From Myxococcales bacterium (GTDB taxonomy: Bacteria; Myxococcota_A; Polyangia; Polyangiales; Polyangiaceae), in NCBI GenBank assembly GCA_016706225.1, contig JADJKB010000005.1, forward strand, positions 1,178,001 through 1,242,000: DNA of 64,000 nt, read 5' to 3'. The notes under the pieces are model-generated. The model saw nothing but the letters and a program-made list of their open reading frames with translations, did not search any database and was not told the DNA's origin. Shown here one piece after another: positions 35,164-43,610 of the stretch (its first letter is position 1; the number at the start of each line of letters is the position of its first letter). Position numbers and translations under genes: made by a program.

Positions 35164-35201
35164 TTGCACGCAACGGGTAGTTGATGGTAGATTGTATCTA
35201 C
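35164..35201 (+). promoter_or_regulatory. Promoter with overlapping palindromic operator
   Basis: TTGCAC (35164) and TAGATT (35188) with an 18-base spacer resemble a sigma-70 promoter for the gene at 35212. A perfect palindrome GTAGAT-TGT-ATCTAC (35187-35201) covers the -10 region, as expected of a repressor operator. The encoded wHTH-like protein could be autoregulatory. Confidence 0.4.
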
Positions 35202-35211
35202 GGTGAGAGTC

Positions 35212-36045
35212 ATGGAATCAAACATCCGAGAGAACGACGGCGACGAGAGCGCGCAGGACAACGGAGATGGGAGGAAGGCCCGGAGCCAGACAACCTATCC
35301 GTACTACGGGCTCCAGGAGGCCATCCGCTTCGGCGAGGCCGTCCAGCGGGCTGGTGGAAATGAGGCCTCGGAAGACGACATCCGGAGTCAGCTCGGGCTC
35401 ACGTCGAAGACATCGCGAGGGTGGAGCTACCGCCTTAGCAATGCCCGAGAATTTGGGCTGATCGAGCGGTCTGGAAGGGCGTCAGAGGCCAGAATTCGCG
35501 TGACTCCACTCTTCAAGCGCTACTCGATGCCAGAGAACGAAGCCGAGAAACGAGCGGCGCTCATGCAGGCACTCGTCAAGCCTCCCCTGTACGTTAGGCT
35601 CATGGAACGGTACCGCGGCGCCCCGGTGCCCGACGCCCAAGGGATTGCGAATGTCCTCGAACGTGAGTACGGGCTTCTGCCCGCCGTCAAGAGCGAGGCT
35701 GCCGAAGCATTTCTCGCATTTTTTCGCACGGCCGGGGTTATCACTGGCGCGAACACCGTTGCAACCGTCGCGGCAGGGGGCGAGACACCTATGTCTCCAC
35801 CTCTGCCTCCCGAGCCTAGGACCGAAGCGTTGCGCCAGCCGCCGGCGTCGGACGAGCAGACGATCCAGGTTCCAGCAAGCTTCATCGCTCACGTTTTCCA
35901 ATTGCGACGCGATCTCCAGATCATGGTTCCGTTGCCCCCTGATCTGACGGCCAAAGACGTTGCCCGCCTCTATAAGTGGCTAGTCACGTTGCCGATCGAC
36001 GAAGAGGGAGGTCAACCGTCGTCCCTGGCGGTCAACGGCGCATAG
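35212..36045 (+). CDS. Hypothetical protein with wHTH-like segments
   Basis: ATG 35212 is preferred over GTG 35203, because GGTGAG lies at suitable spacing and the palindrome ends just before. 277 residues. The N-terminal half reads like a winged-helix unit (EAIRFGEAVQRAGG, EDDIRSQLGLTS, FGLIERSG) and the middle contains a LVKPPLYVRLMERYRG block followed by a helix pair (NVLEREYGLLPAVKSEAAEA). A Pro/Thr linker leads to a C-terminal strand/helix region. No family recognised. The palindrome over its promoter suggests autoregulation. First gene of the unrecognised 35-39 kb set. Confidence 0.7.
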   Translation: MESNIRENDGDESAQDNGDGRKARSQTTYPYYGLQEAIRFGEAVQRAGGNEASEDDIRSQLGLTSKTSRGWSYRLSNAREFGLIERSGRASEARIRVTPLFKRYSMPENEAEKRAALMQALVKPPLYVRLMERYRGAPVPDAQGIANVLEREYGLLPAVKSEAAEAFLAFFRTAGVITGANTVATVAAGGETPMSPPLPPEPRTEALRQPPASDEQTIQVPASFIAHVFQLRRDLQIMVPLPPDLTAKDVARLYKWLVTLPIDEEGGQPSSLAVNGA

Positions 36046-36050
36046 CGCAT

Positions 36051-36161
36051 GTGAAACGCCCTGCGAAAATCTACTGGATTCAAGGCTGGTGCTTCAAAAA
36101 AGTGGACCTGAGTGGCATGTCACTTGACATGCTGCGGCGAAGGCCGCAAAACTACGCTTGA
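36051..36161 (+). CDS. Possible 36-residue protein
   Basis: GTG 36051 follows the preceding stop by 5 bases and reads KRPAKIYWIQGWCFKKVD to a stop at 36161. It contains a perfect palindrome at 36115 inside the frame. It may be a small coupled protein or merely chance. No Shine-Dalgarno seen. The rest of the gap (36162-36428) shows no gene. Confidence 0.25.
   Translation: MKRPAKIYWIQGWCFKKVDLSGMSLDMLRRRPQNYA
36115..36132. promoter_or_regulatory. 18-bp palindrome
   Basis: GCATGTCA-CT-TGACATGC, a perfect 8-bp inverted repeat with a 2-base centre, in the gap upstream of the gene at 36429. It could be an operator for that gene or a hairpin after the gene at 35212. Confidence 0.35.
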
Positions 36162-36428
36162 TCGCGAACCAACAGGATCGCGAGTGGCGCATTACAACGC
36201 CACCGGCCAACGCTCCCCGACAATCTGAGGCGGGCAGCGTTCTCGTCGACGGTCCCTCCCCTGACGTCTCCAAGACCTCGGGAAGCAGAAAGTCGAGCCC
36301 GGAATCCTCGAGAGGAACATCCAGTGGCTAATTGAAGGAGGCCCACCGGATGCTCCTTTCCATTCATCCCGCACACCCTGGGGCTCGCTCTGGGCCTCAG
36401 GGTAGCGGACTTACGAGGAGACCGAAGG

Positions 36429-37247
36429 ATGCTCGACGCAAGAACAATCATTACGCGCGTGCTGGAGATGGCCGGGGAGCCAGTTCGCGGCGCAAAATTT
36501 GGCCAGCTCGCTCGCCTGGTGGAGCCGCAATATTCCCTGCGGGCATATGGCGCGGCGAACTTGCGGATGCTGATCACGCAGCACCCTGACCTGGCGCAGA
36601 TCGATCATGACGAGTTCGACATCGTGATCTCGAAACCGACGGCGACACCGACGGTTGAAGCCGCCACAACCCCGCGGAGGCACGCGAAGCAGATCCCCCG
36701 TGAGCTGTGGCGAGCGTTCACGTTCGTGGCCCCAAGTGTGAAGCGCTTTTACGAGCGAGCCACGGGAAAGGTTTTACTCTTCGCGGAGGACGACGAAACA
36801 CTAGCGCGGACACAAGAAGATGCGGGCTTCGCGAAAATCGAGTCTATTTCGCCGGCCGAGCATCTGGCATTTGCACAATCGTTTACTCGAACGGCACCCG
36901 AAGCCTGGCAGGGAATCCTAGGTGCAGCACTAACGGAGCCCTTCTGGTTCAGAGCATTCACGACGGCTCTTCGTCGCGATCAGCAGCTCTTCCTGACGTG
37001 GAATCGGGCCAGAACAGGGTGGGTGCAACAGCGCATCGAAGGTTGGGCAAAAGAAAACGATGTCAGTCTTGCTAGCCCAGTCAGCGTCGTCTCACCTGTG
37101 CAACAAGCAACCTCGGGTGTGGGCGTCTCGGGTGTGAGACCGCCGGAACGGGCCAGGGAGCGGATTCTCGCGGCCGTCAGCCGAATGCCTTTGTCCGAAC
37201 TTCTGACCTTGCCTATTCCTGCCCAATACTGGCTTGAGAGCGAGTAA
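36429..37247 (+). CDS. Protein with LOTUS/OST-HTH-like N-terminus
   Basis: 272 residues. The N-terminal 65 residues fit a LOTUS/OST-HTH-like winged helix (ARTIITRVLEMAGEPVRGAK, GQLARLVEPQYSLRAYG, LRMLITQHPDLAQI). LOTUS-type domains bind RNA and are often found next to nucleases. The rest has a helical region (RELWRAFTFVAPSVKRFY) and no nuclease motif. A 36-base gap precedes the next gene, so the two form an operon. The assignment is from the N-terminal pattern and is moderately sure. Confidence 0.68.
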   Translation: MLDARTIITRVLEMAGEPVRGAKFGQLARLVEPQYSLRAYGAANLRMLITQHPDLAQIDHDEFDIVISKPTATPTVEAATTPRRHAKQIPRELWRAFTFVAPSVKRFYERATGKVLLFAEDDETLARTQEDAGFAKIESISPAEHLAFAQSFTRTAPEAWQGILGAALTEPFWFRAFTTALRRDQQLFLTWNRARTGWVQQRIEGWAKENDVSLASPVSVVSPVQQATSGVGVSGVRPPERARERILAAVSRMPLSELLTLPIPAQYWLESE

Positions 37248-37282
37248 GGCGCCCGAGGTGAGAGTGAGCCCGGGGCCCGCGA

Positions 37283-37918
37283 ATGGCAACCAGAGAGCAA
37301 CTAGCAACCTGGCTACGGCAGGTCGACCAGCGCCCACGATTTGCTGTGGTCGGTAGAACCTGCGGCTCTGCGGTGAGTTATTTCAGTGACCTTGGTTGTT
37401 CGAGCGCAGGTTTTGAAATCGCCCAAGACTTCTGGAAGGCCTACTCGGGGGTGTGCAATTGGCTCAAGCGCGCGAGTTCGTGCGACGCTGTGGTCGTATT
37501 GTCCAGCACACGACCGGAAGAATCTGAACACATTCGGTTGCTGGAGCGCCACGGGGGCCCGTTGGTGCACGTCGGCGCGGACGCGGCGGAGGCTCTCGGA
37601 GACGTGGCGTTTGAAGCGATTGGCCGTTGCCCAGCGCGAAGTTCTGCACCGCCGGAAAAAAAGAACCGCGTTAGTAAGATCCCTCATCACAGGCCCAACG
37701 GATGGGAGCAATTCGTGGAAAGCATCTGCGAACAGGATTGTGTGACGCTCGTATCCTACCGTACTGGCATGGGCGATCTCGTGGTCGACATACAAGGGGT
37801 TCAGCTGCATGCCGTGTATCGCGACGGCTTTGGCGTTAGTGCGACAGTCGTCTGCAATCATCCAGTACATCTCGCAAACGCACGAGACCAGGTCGCAATC
37901 GCTATCGCCGACCTTTGA
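37283..37918 (+). CDS. Hypothetical protein, 211 residues
   Basis: Follows the LOTUS-like gene by 36 bases. Residues about 20-110 look like a Rossmann-type alpha/beta region (RFAVVGRTCGSAVSYF, CDAVVVLSSTRPEES, GPLVHVGADAAEAL). After a basic linker (PPEKKNRVSKIPHHRP) there is a small C-terminal beta domain (DCVTLVSYRTGMGDLVVDIQ). No catalytic motif recognised. With its neighbour it forms the plus-strand half of an unrecognised gene set convergent with two minus-strand genes. Confidence 0.64.
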   Translation: MATREQLATWLRQVDQRPRFAVVGRTCGSAVSYFSDLGCSSAGFEIAQDFWKAYSGVCNWLKRASSCDAVVVLSSTRPEESEHIRLLERHGGPLVHVGADAAEALGDVAFEAIGRCPARSSAPPEKKNRVSKIPHHRPNGWEQFVESICEQDCVTLVSYRTGMGDLVVDIQGVQLHAVYRDGFGVSATVVCNHPVHLANARDQVAIAIADL

Positions 37919-37983
37919 CAGGAGTGGTTGTCCGACGGGGCCAGAATCGGTGCCCAGGTCACGCCGGAATCGCACGTGTAGGT

Positions 37984-38322
37984 CTACTTTTGGAAAGTGG
38001 CTGGTTGGGGTCGCTCAAGCAGCGCATCAAGCTCAAGGTACAGCCCTGGCGGACAGACCTTCCCGAGCGGCCTGACAGCCCCGGAATTGCCGATAGTAGC
38101 GATGGCCACATTCTCGGGTCTGAAGAATGTCGGCTTCTCAAGTTGGAGTGCCATTCCATAGCGGTGGCGGTGGTTGACCTCCACGCGTCTAGCCCTAGAG
38201 TCGTTCGGCGCACTCCCAGTGGAATAGAGAATCAAGACGCGATTTTCTTCAAGGCACCGCATCACGACACCTTTGCGCCACTTTTTCCCCGCGAACACTG
38301 AAACAAGATCACTCTTGTTCAT
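37984..38322 (-). CDS. Small beta-rich hypothetical protein, 112 residues
   Basis: ATG 38322 is preferred (MNKSDLVSVFAGKKWRKGVV); the open frame extends to 38358. The protein is rich in strands (VLILYSTG, GMALQLEKPTFFRPE, ENVAIATIG) and reminiscent of small beta-barrel toxins such as PemK/MazF, but I cannot confirm it. Its start overlaps the end of the upstream 282-residue gene by 14 bases, so they are cotranscribed. Confidence 0.62.
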   Translation of the reverse strand: MNKSDLVSVFAGKKWRKGVVMRCLEENRVLILYSTGSAPNDSRARRVEVNHRHRYGMALQLEKPTFFRPENVAIATIGNSGAVRPLGKVCPPGLYLELDALLERPQPATFQK

Positions 38323-39157
38323 CCGACGCGCCGAAGGGGAAGTACGGGTCGTCTCCACTTGCCTTGGCCGCGTCGGCCCAGCTGGTGATGGCGGCAGTGG
38401 TTTCGCGAGCGGTCAATTCCAGTTCAGCCAAGTCGAGACGATCCTCGAAAGGGACAACTGTGGCGGGCACTGTGATTCCTGGAATCGCAGCAAGGACACG
38501 TAGCCGGGAGAGTTCCCCGCTGAGCATGAGCTCAACAAGTGTGATCGCCAGCCAAGGGTTTAGCCGCTTCTTCTGCTCGACAGCAGCGACAATCGCAAAG
38601 CCGAACACCTCCGCGCGAAAAGCGGCCAAGATCTCTCTGCGGACCGCAGTAGGCATCCGTTCATCCGAAAGACAGGAGATGGAGCCTGCAACTGCTTCAC
38701 GAACAGACTCGGTCGGCAGTACCGAAAGAATCTGAATATAGGCGGCGGCGCCAGCCTTCACCAAGGGAGCGAGGCCGCTTAGCAGCTCCCGTGCCGACGC
38801 AACACCCAACGAAGCGACGAGTTCATCGCTCGGTTCTGGTCTTTCGTCGAAGGCGTCCTCGAGAGACGAAAGCGGCAAGGAGCGTGTGAGCTCGAACATG
38901 AGGAGTCTGGCATTTTGAAATGCGTCGGACTCGATCACCTCGTCTGCGCGTGCGACGAGATCATCTCTAGAACTCGCGCCAATCAGGCCCGCGCCCGTTG
39001 AGAGTGCGGCTTGGCGGAGATCTTGTAGAAGCGGGTTTTTTGCTGGTTCTGCGACCGGCTCCGCGCTTCTGGGCAGCCAGTGACGAACGAGTTCAAGGAC
39101 CGCTAGAACGCTTGGCCATCTAGCCTCCGGGAGGAGGGCGACGACGTCAGTGGACAC
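38309..39157 (-). CDS. Hypothetical helical protein, 282 residues
   Basis: Soluble, alpha-helical throughout, with segments VLAVLELVRHWLPR, FQNARLLMFELTRSLP, ITLVELMLSGELSRLRV. No signal peptide or known domain. Its last codons overlap the start of the small downstream gene at 38322, so the pair is an operon and may act as a two-component (for example toxin-antitoxin-like) unit. This is speculation from arrangement. The 229 bases upstream (39158-39386) hold no clear gene, only a possible coding remnant on the minus strand. Confidence 0.64.
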   Translation of the reverse strand: MSTDVVALLPEARWPSVLAVLELVRHWLPRSAEPVAEPAKNPLLQDLRQAALSTGAGLIGASSRDDLVARADEVIESDAFQNARLLMFELTRSLPLSSLEDAFDERPEPSDELVASLGVASARELLSGLAPLVKAGAAAYIQILSVLPTESVREAVAGSISCLSDERMPTAVRREILAAFRAEVFGFAIVAAVEQKKRLNPWLAITLVELMLSGELSRLRVLAAIPGITVPATVVPFEDRLDLAELELTARETTAAITSWADAAKASGDDPYFPFGASDEQE

Positions 39158-39386
39158 GACAAGAGCCTAGGCCCACAAAGCGAGGCGTGCAATGTCAGCC
39201 GAGAAATGCCCGGAAAGGGCATGACGGCTCTGTCGGGTGACTTGCGAGTCCAACGGTCTGCCTATCCCTCTTGAGCACCCCCGGCCAAGGGTAATCCCAT
39301 GCTTGCGGCTTCGGGGGCGTACTTTTTGGCGACCGCAGCCTGAAAGCGCAGAAATCTGAGCAACCCGATCTCACAGCGTTTCGCCT

Positions 39387-40022
39387 CTACCTCCCCGTCC
39401 TCACGATCTCCACGGCCTTCCCCGTCCGCGCCCTGATCACGGTCCACTTCCTCGCCGGCAGCTCGAGCACGCCGAACGTGCCCGGCGTCGGGAGCTCACG
39501 TTCCCAGCCGTCCGCTGGGTCGCGGAGCAGCGCGCCCGGGTTGAGCACGAGCTGGTCGCCGAGGCGCAGCTCCATCGCGCGGTGCGTGTGGCCGACGACG
39601 ACGATGTCAGCCTTCGACGTCTTCAACACCTCGTGGAGGTCGTCGGCCGTCGCGTCGGGCATGACGCCGTTCATGTCGCTGCCCGGCCTCGCGTGGTGCG
39701 CGGCGACGCGCACGCCCTCGATCGTGGCCGACCAGGATGGTACGGTGGTTTTGAGGAAACGCCTCGACGCCGGGGTCAGGTCGGTGGCGTTCGTCCCCAC
39801 CGACTTGTTGGTCAGGCACCACCGGTCGTGGTTGCCGCGCAAGGTCGGAATCAACCGCGCGGCGAGCAGGGCCAGGGTCTCGTCGGGGAAAATTCCATAG
39901 TCCAAGACGTCCCCCAAGCAGACGATCTCGCGCACGTCCATGGCGTCGAGCAGGCGCAGGGCATCGCGAAGCGCGTGGAGGTCGCCGTGGACGTCGCTGA
40001 GGAAGGCGGTGATCGTGGGCAT
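39387..40022 (-). CDS. YfcE/MJ0936-type metallophosphoesterase
   Basis: 211 residues with the full calcineurin-like motif set: SDVHGD (residues 9-14), GDVLDYG (about 37), GNHDRW (about 64), and GHTHRAM (about 145), with ADIVVVGHTH. This is a small cytoplasmic phosphodiesterase of the YfcE family that hydrolyses phosphodiester or phosphomonoester bonds with a bimetal centre. It is not obviously linked to its neighbours, except that the gene at 40080 lies 57 bases upstream in the same direction. Confidence 0.88.
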   Translation of the reverse strand: MPTITAFLSDVHGDLHALRDALRLLDAMDVREIVCLGDVLDYGIFPDETLALLAARLIPTLRGNHDRWCLTNKSVGTNATDLTPASRRFLKTTVPSWSATIEGVRVAAHHARPGSDMNGVMPDATADDLHEVLKTSKADIVVVGHTHRAMELRLGDQLVLNPGALLRDPADGWERELPTPGTFGVLELPARKWTVIRARTGKAVEIVRTGR

Positions 40023-40079
40023 GAAGAGGGCCTCCTACCTATAGGGGGGTTCAGCCCACCCGCTGGGCCACGCGGGCCC

Positions 40080-40577
40080 TCACCTGGCCCTCGACGCCTT
40101 CCATTCGATCTCCGCGAGCCGCCGCCCGAACACGTCGGCCGCATACGGCCCGAGATGCTGCCGGAGGATGTCCTCGGTGGTCTTTCTGTCGATCGCTCGG
40201 ACCAGTGTCTCAAGCGCCACATCGTCGCGGTCCCACATCGCGATGGCGGTGAGGTACTCGGGGAGAAGGACGAGCATTCGCACATCCGGCCCCTCCCGGC
40301 CCACCGTCTCAAGCGTCACAGCCTCATCAAGCGCCTCAGCATAGAGCGCATCGATCTCCTGGGCGTAGTCCCCGGTCGCGACGAATCGTTGAAAAGTCAC
40401 GCCGTTCGGCGCGGCTTCGGGGACCGCACCGTCGGCGAGCACCTCGATCCGATCGGCGAGCTGGTCAGCGCCCCACAGCTGGCGAGCGAACACTCCAGCC
40501 AGCGCCACGCGCACGTGACTGAGTTCTGTCACCTCGGCCAGGTGCGCGACAGCGTTGTCAAGCTCGTTGAGTCTCAC
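40080..40577 (-). CDS. Hypothetical protein, 165 residues
   Basis: GTG 40577 overlaps the stop of the upstream lipoprotein gene as GTGA, which settles the start. The protein is helical and acidic (ELDNAVAHLAEVTEL, DALYAEALDEAVTLETV, LVRAIDRKTTEDILRQHL). It resembles substrate- or nucleotidyltransferase-associated helical proteins, but the family is not identified. It probably belongs to one operon with the phosphoesterase downstream. Confidence 0.6.
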   Translation of the reverse strand: MRLNELDNAVAHLAEVTELSHVRVALAGVFARQLWGADQLADRIEVLADGAVPEAAPNGVTFQRFVATGDYAQEIDALYAEALDEAVTLETVGREGPDVRMLVLLPEYLTAIAMWDRDDVALETLVRAIDRKTTEDILRQHLGPYAADVFGRRLAEIEWKASRAR

Positions 40578-41167
40578 TGCCCCAAGTCGAACTTCACTTC
40601 GTTGTTTCCGTTGCCCACGATGAGTGGGTTGAAGATGAACGTGAGCCCCACCGAGGTTGCCGGGAGCTCGAACGTGATCCACCCCTTCGCTGTCTCTCCC
40701 GGGGCGAGCTTCACGGACTTGAGCTCGGGCTCGCAGCCGCCGAACGTTGATGTGTAGGCGTATCCAGTCGAGTCCGTGAGCTTCGCGTAGAATGGGTTCA
40801 CGTTGACGGAAGTGTTCGTGGTTGCAACGATCTGGACCTCGACGCCGAGCTTGACCTTCCCAGCGGGCGGCATGAAGTAGTACGGAATCGGGCAGGCGCC
40901 GCTGTCCTCGGCCGCTTCGGCCATGCCGGTGATTGAGAGATCATAGTCGGCCGCGTGCGCCGTCTCGTTCAGCTTGTGGATGGGCGTGCTGGCGTCCTGC
41001 GCAACGGTCCCACCGGCGCCAGCGAGACCGCTATCGGCTACGCCTCCGCCCCCACCCGTGCCAGTTGCTGAACCGACTCCCGCGGCGCCGCCCGCGCTGT
41101 TGTTAACGCTCTCGCTCGTGCAACTGAAGCAACCGAGCACGGCGACAAGGGCGATCGAGACCTTCAT
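40574..41167 (-). CDS. Lipoprotein with DUF4352-like domain
   Basis: ATG 41167 starts a signal (MKVSIALVAVLGC, Cys13 or the later FSC at 16). A Gly/Ser linker precedes a beta domain with DYDLSITGMAEAAED, KVKLGVEVQIVATTN, FYAKLTDSTGYAY and LAPGETAKGWITFELP, the immunoglobulin-like layout of DUF4352 lipoproteins. First gene of a three-gene operon with a GTGA overlap to the next. Role unknown, probably envelope. Confidence 0.78.
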   Translation of the reverse strand: MKVSIALVAVLGCFSCTSESVNNSAGGAAGVGSATGTGGGGGVADSGLAGAGGTVAQDASTPIHKLNETAHAADYDLSITGMAEAAEDSGACPIPYYFMPPAGKVKLGVEVQIVATTNTSVNVNPFYAKLTDSTGYAYTSTFGGCEPELKSVKLAPGETAKGWITFELPATSVGLTFIFNPLIVGNGNNEVKFDLGQ

Positions 41168-41246
41168 TGTTTCCGGCCTCCTCCGACCTATGGACTTCTC
41201 ACATGTTACGTAGCGCCGTCTATCAATTTCCGGCTTGTTCAAGGAG

Positions 41247-41852
41247 ATGGGTCGGGATGTCAGCCTATCTCTCGCGTTTCGGCGGTCGCAGCGCTTCAAG
41301 AACGTCGCTGCCTCGTTCGGCGTCCGGGTCCGCGAACTTCGCAAGGGCAAGGGCTGGACTCTCGAGAAGGCGTCCGCCAAGATGGGTTTGGATTTCCGGC
41401 ACTTGCAGCAGATCGAGGCGGGCACCGTGAACGTGACCTTGGCCACGATCCTGCGGATCTGCGACGCCTTCGGGGTCACCCCGTCCATCCTCCTGCCGTT
41501 TGCTAAGGAGACCAAGCCAAAGCTTGGTCCTCCTCGAGTCCTCCGCGTCCTGGCGATCAGGGCCGCTGAGCCTCCTGGGTTTCGGCCTCGTCCCACGGGC
41601 GCGGGTCAGTTCCTGGCGAACCCGATCGAGCGACCACCGGAGGCCGAGACCGCCGAGGCCCAGAAGCTTGTGGGGTCAGCGATCAAGCGCGCGCGTAAGC
41701 TAAAGGCTTTGACGCAGCGCAAGCTGGCCGAGGCGATGAACGTGTCGGTGCAGTACCTGCAGGCCGTCGAGGGCGGGAAGCAGAACTTGACGATCGAGTC
41801 GATCTTGAAGTTCGCGAGGGCTCTCGGTGTCGACCGGCGCGAGCTCTGGTAA
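41247..41852 (+). CDS. Regulator with two XRE helix-turn-helix domains
   Basis: ATG 41247 follows AAGGAG directly; TTG 41235 is another possible start. Two XRE domains are visible: the first (about residues 20-80) with VRELRKGKGWTLEKAS, LDFRHLQQIEAGTVNVTL; the second near the C-terminus with IKRARKLKALTQRKLAEAMN, VSVQYLQAVEGGKQNLTIE. The linker is Pro-rich. Double-XRE proteins are common phage or mobile-element regulators. It directly precedes a transposon remnant. Confidence 0.8.
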   Translation: MGRDVSLSLAFRRSQRFKNVAASFGVRVRELRKGKGWTLEKASAKMGLDFRHLQQIEAGTVNVTLATILRICDAFGVTPSILLPFAKETKPKLGPPRVLRVLAIRAAEPPGFRPRPTGAGQFLANPIERPPEAETAEAQKLVGSAIKRARKLKALTQRKLAEAMNVSVQYLQAVEGGKQNLTIESILKFARALGVDRRELW

Positions 41853-42158
41853 GCGCCGACCGCACCGTCACGCTCGACGGCGTCGCCTTCGAGGTCGACG
41901 CCGCCCTCGTTGGGGCGAGCGCGTCACGCTCCGCTTCGACCCGGCGCGCAAGCCCGACAAGCGGACCGTCGAGGTCTGGCACCAGGGACGGCGTATCGAG
42001 ATCGCCCGCCGCGTCGATGTGCTGGCAAACTGCTTCGTCAGGCGCAACGCCACCACGCGCGACATCGAGTTCCCCAAGGCCTCCGCCGACCTGCCCCGAG
42101 GGACTGGCCATGCGCGAGCTCGTCGACTTCGACGGCCAGGACGAGGATCTCTTCTGAT
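41853..42158 (+). pseudogene. C-terminal remnant of a Mu/Tn7-type transposase
   Basis: In pieces the sequence reads DRTVTLDGVAFEVDAALVG (frame 1), then a one-base shift near 41911, ERVTLRFDPARKPDKRTVEV and GRRIEIARRVDVLANCFVRR, and finally MRELVDFDGQDEDLF before the stop. This fits the beta-barrel C-terminal region of a Mu-type integrase paired with an ExeA-like ATPase in myxobacteria. Only the last 100 or so codons remain and they are frameshifted. Confidence 0.5.
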
Positions 42159-42245
42159 GTACCGCAAACACTTCGCCCTCACGCACCATCCCTTCGACAA
42201 GGACCTAGCCGCCGACGATCTCTTCGCGTCAGCCAGCCTCGCCCC
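42157..42245 (+). pseudogene. N-terminal stub of an ExeA-like transposon ATPase
   Basis: Starts with TGATG overlap at the end of the transposase remnant and reads MYRKHFALTHHPFDKDL then DDLFASASLA, the usual N-terminus of ExeA-like AAA ATPases. The similarity stops at about 42245, before the Walker A motif. Confidence 0.48.
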
Positions 42246-42462
42246 GGCGTCCCGCTTTGTGCCGACAGCGCCGCGTGCCGAGACGATCACGCAGTGCGAG
42301 CGAACTCGCCGGGCGCGTCACGACAGAGCGTGACGGCCGGGCGGTGGATTAGCGCGAGAGACCACATGCGGTCGGGACGGACACTTGATCCTTGTCATCT
42401 TCGACCAGCAATCAGAGGAGTAGCGTGCCACCACCACTGCCTGAACTGAAAGGGGAAACGCA

Positions 42463-43116
42463 ATGAAGTCTCATTTCACAGCGCCAATCACCACCGCAGG
42501 CGTCATGCTCGGGCTAGCAGTCGCGCTTTCTGCGTGCATGACATCACCCAAAGATCGCACCAAAGGGCAGGGCATCTACTACAGATCCAGCACGATCACT
42601 TTCACGGGGCGATCACTGGAATCCTCGGCCGGCCTCTGGCTTGAAGCGAAGAACCCGTCAACAGGTAGTTGGGACACAATAAAGTCATTCACCGGCGGCA
42701 CGACGTACACGTATTGGCAAGGGTACAATTGGTACAACTGGAGCACGACTGCTGTCATTCCCAATCAGTATTGGATCGCTGGCTATGGTGGAGGCTACCG
42801 CGCCGAGGTCAAGACACAGTACGACTACAACGGTCAAGACTTCATGTCGGTAAGAGCCGACTGGGATGACTGCTTTGCGGAGAACCTCGCAACCGGCATC
42901 GACGCGGTCTACGACAATTGCCGCGCCCCCAATTCGCCGTCGTCATGGGTGATCACGGAAGACTATTCGGAGACGAGTTTCCACAGCTGCTACGACACGC
43001 AGTGCGTCTACGTCTGCCAACGGCAGTGCCGAGACGCCATCATCGCCCACGGCCCTCTTTTTTCAACGGGGACTTCCTACGGGAGCTGGTACAATTCTGG
43101 CAGTTGCTGCTGGTAG
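42463..43116 (+). CDS. Aromatic-rich lipoprotein, 217 residues
   Basis: AAAGGGGAAA precedes ATG 42463 as a ribosome site. The signal ends in ALSAC (Cys25). The mature protein is rich in Tyr/Trp (YWQGYNWYNWSTTAV) and ends in a Cys-containing segment (CVYVCQRQCRDAI) with GSCCW. Base composition is lower in GC than its neighbours. Probably a surface lipoprotein; no family recognised. Confidence 0.72.
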   Translation: MKSHFTAPITTAGVMLGLAVALSACMTSPKDRTKGQGIYYRSSTITFTGRSLESSAGLWLEAKNPSTGSWDTIKSFTGGTTYTYWQGYNWYNWSTTAVIPNQYWIAGYGGGYRAEVKTQYDYNGQDFMSVRADWDDCFAENLATGIDAVYDNCRAPNSPSSWVITEDYSETSFHSCYDTQCVYVCQRQCRDAIIAHGPLFSTGTSYGSWYNSGSCCW

Positions 43117-43124
43117 ATGTCACC

Positions 43125-43601
43125 GTGTTCACGTATGCACGATCGGCTACATTGGCTGCGGGAATCTTGGCGGCTTGCGCGGGGGGTGTGCAAGCAGAGG
43201 ATCCCGACGTTCTCGCCGCCTGTCGTCGCGCGGCGAGGTGCGGCAGCAACATAGCGTTAGGCGCTTGTATTGATAGCTGGAACACACTCAGAAGGAATAG
43301 TGAGGAAGTTGACTGTGGAGCGTTCTTCTACCAGCTCCTCGAGTGCTCCCGGGATGGCGAATGTGGCAAGCTTTGCGAACAGGAGCTCTCTGCCCTGAAC
43401 GCTTGCCGGTCATGCAAGCCCACTCAGTTCCTAAGCGATGGTTGCGTGGGCGAGTGTGGTATATTGACCGCCAAGTGTTCAGGGCCTGTCAACGCCAACG
43501 TGGAGTGTCAGTGCCTCTCAGGACCTAGTGCCGGCACCGTATTTCAGCTGTCGACGTGCTTGCAGCTGACCCCAAGCTTGCCGCTCAAGTGCACTCAATG
43601 A
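43125..43601 (+). CDS. Cys-rich lipoprotein, 158 residues
   Basis: GTG 43125 gives MFTYARSATLAAGILAAC (Cys18). The mature part has about 15 cysteines (CRRAARCGSNIALGACIDS, CSRDGECGKLCEQEL) and ends with CQCLSGPSAGTVFQLSTC. The tail matches the end of the lipoprotein at 19636, so both belong to one family. The start is 8 bases after the previous stop; they are cotranscribed. Function unknown. Confidence 0.66.
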   Translation: MFTYARSATLAAGILAACAGGVQAEDPDVLAACRRAARCGSNIALGACIDSWNTLRRNSEEVDCGAFFYQLLECSRDGECGKLCEQELSALNACRSCKPTQFLSDGCVGECGILTAKCSGPVNANVECQCLSGPSAGTVFQLSTCLQLTPSLPLKCTQ

Positions 43602-43610
43602 CTTGGTGGG

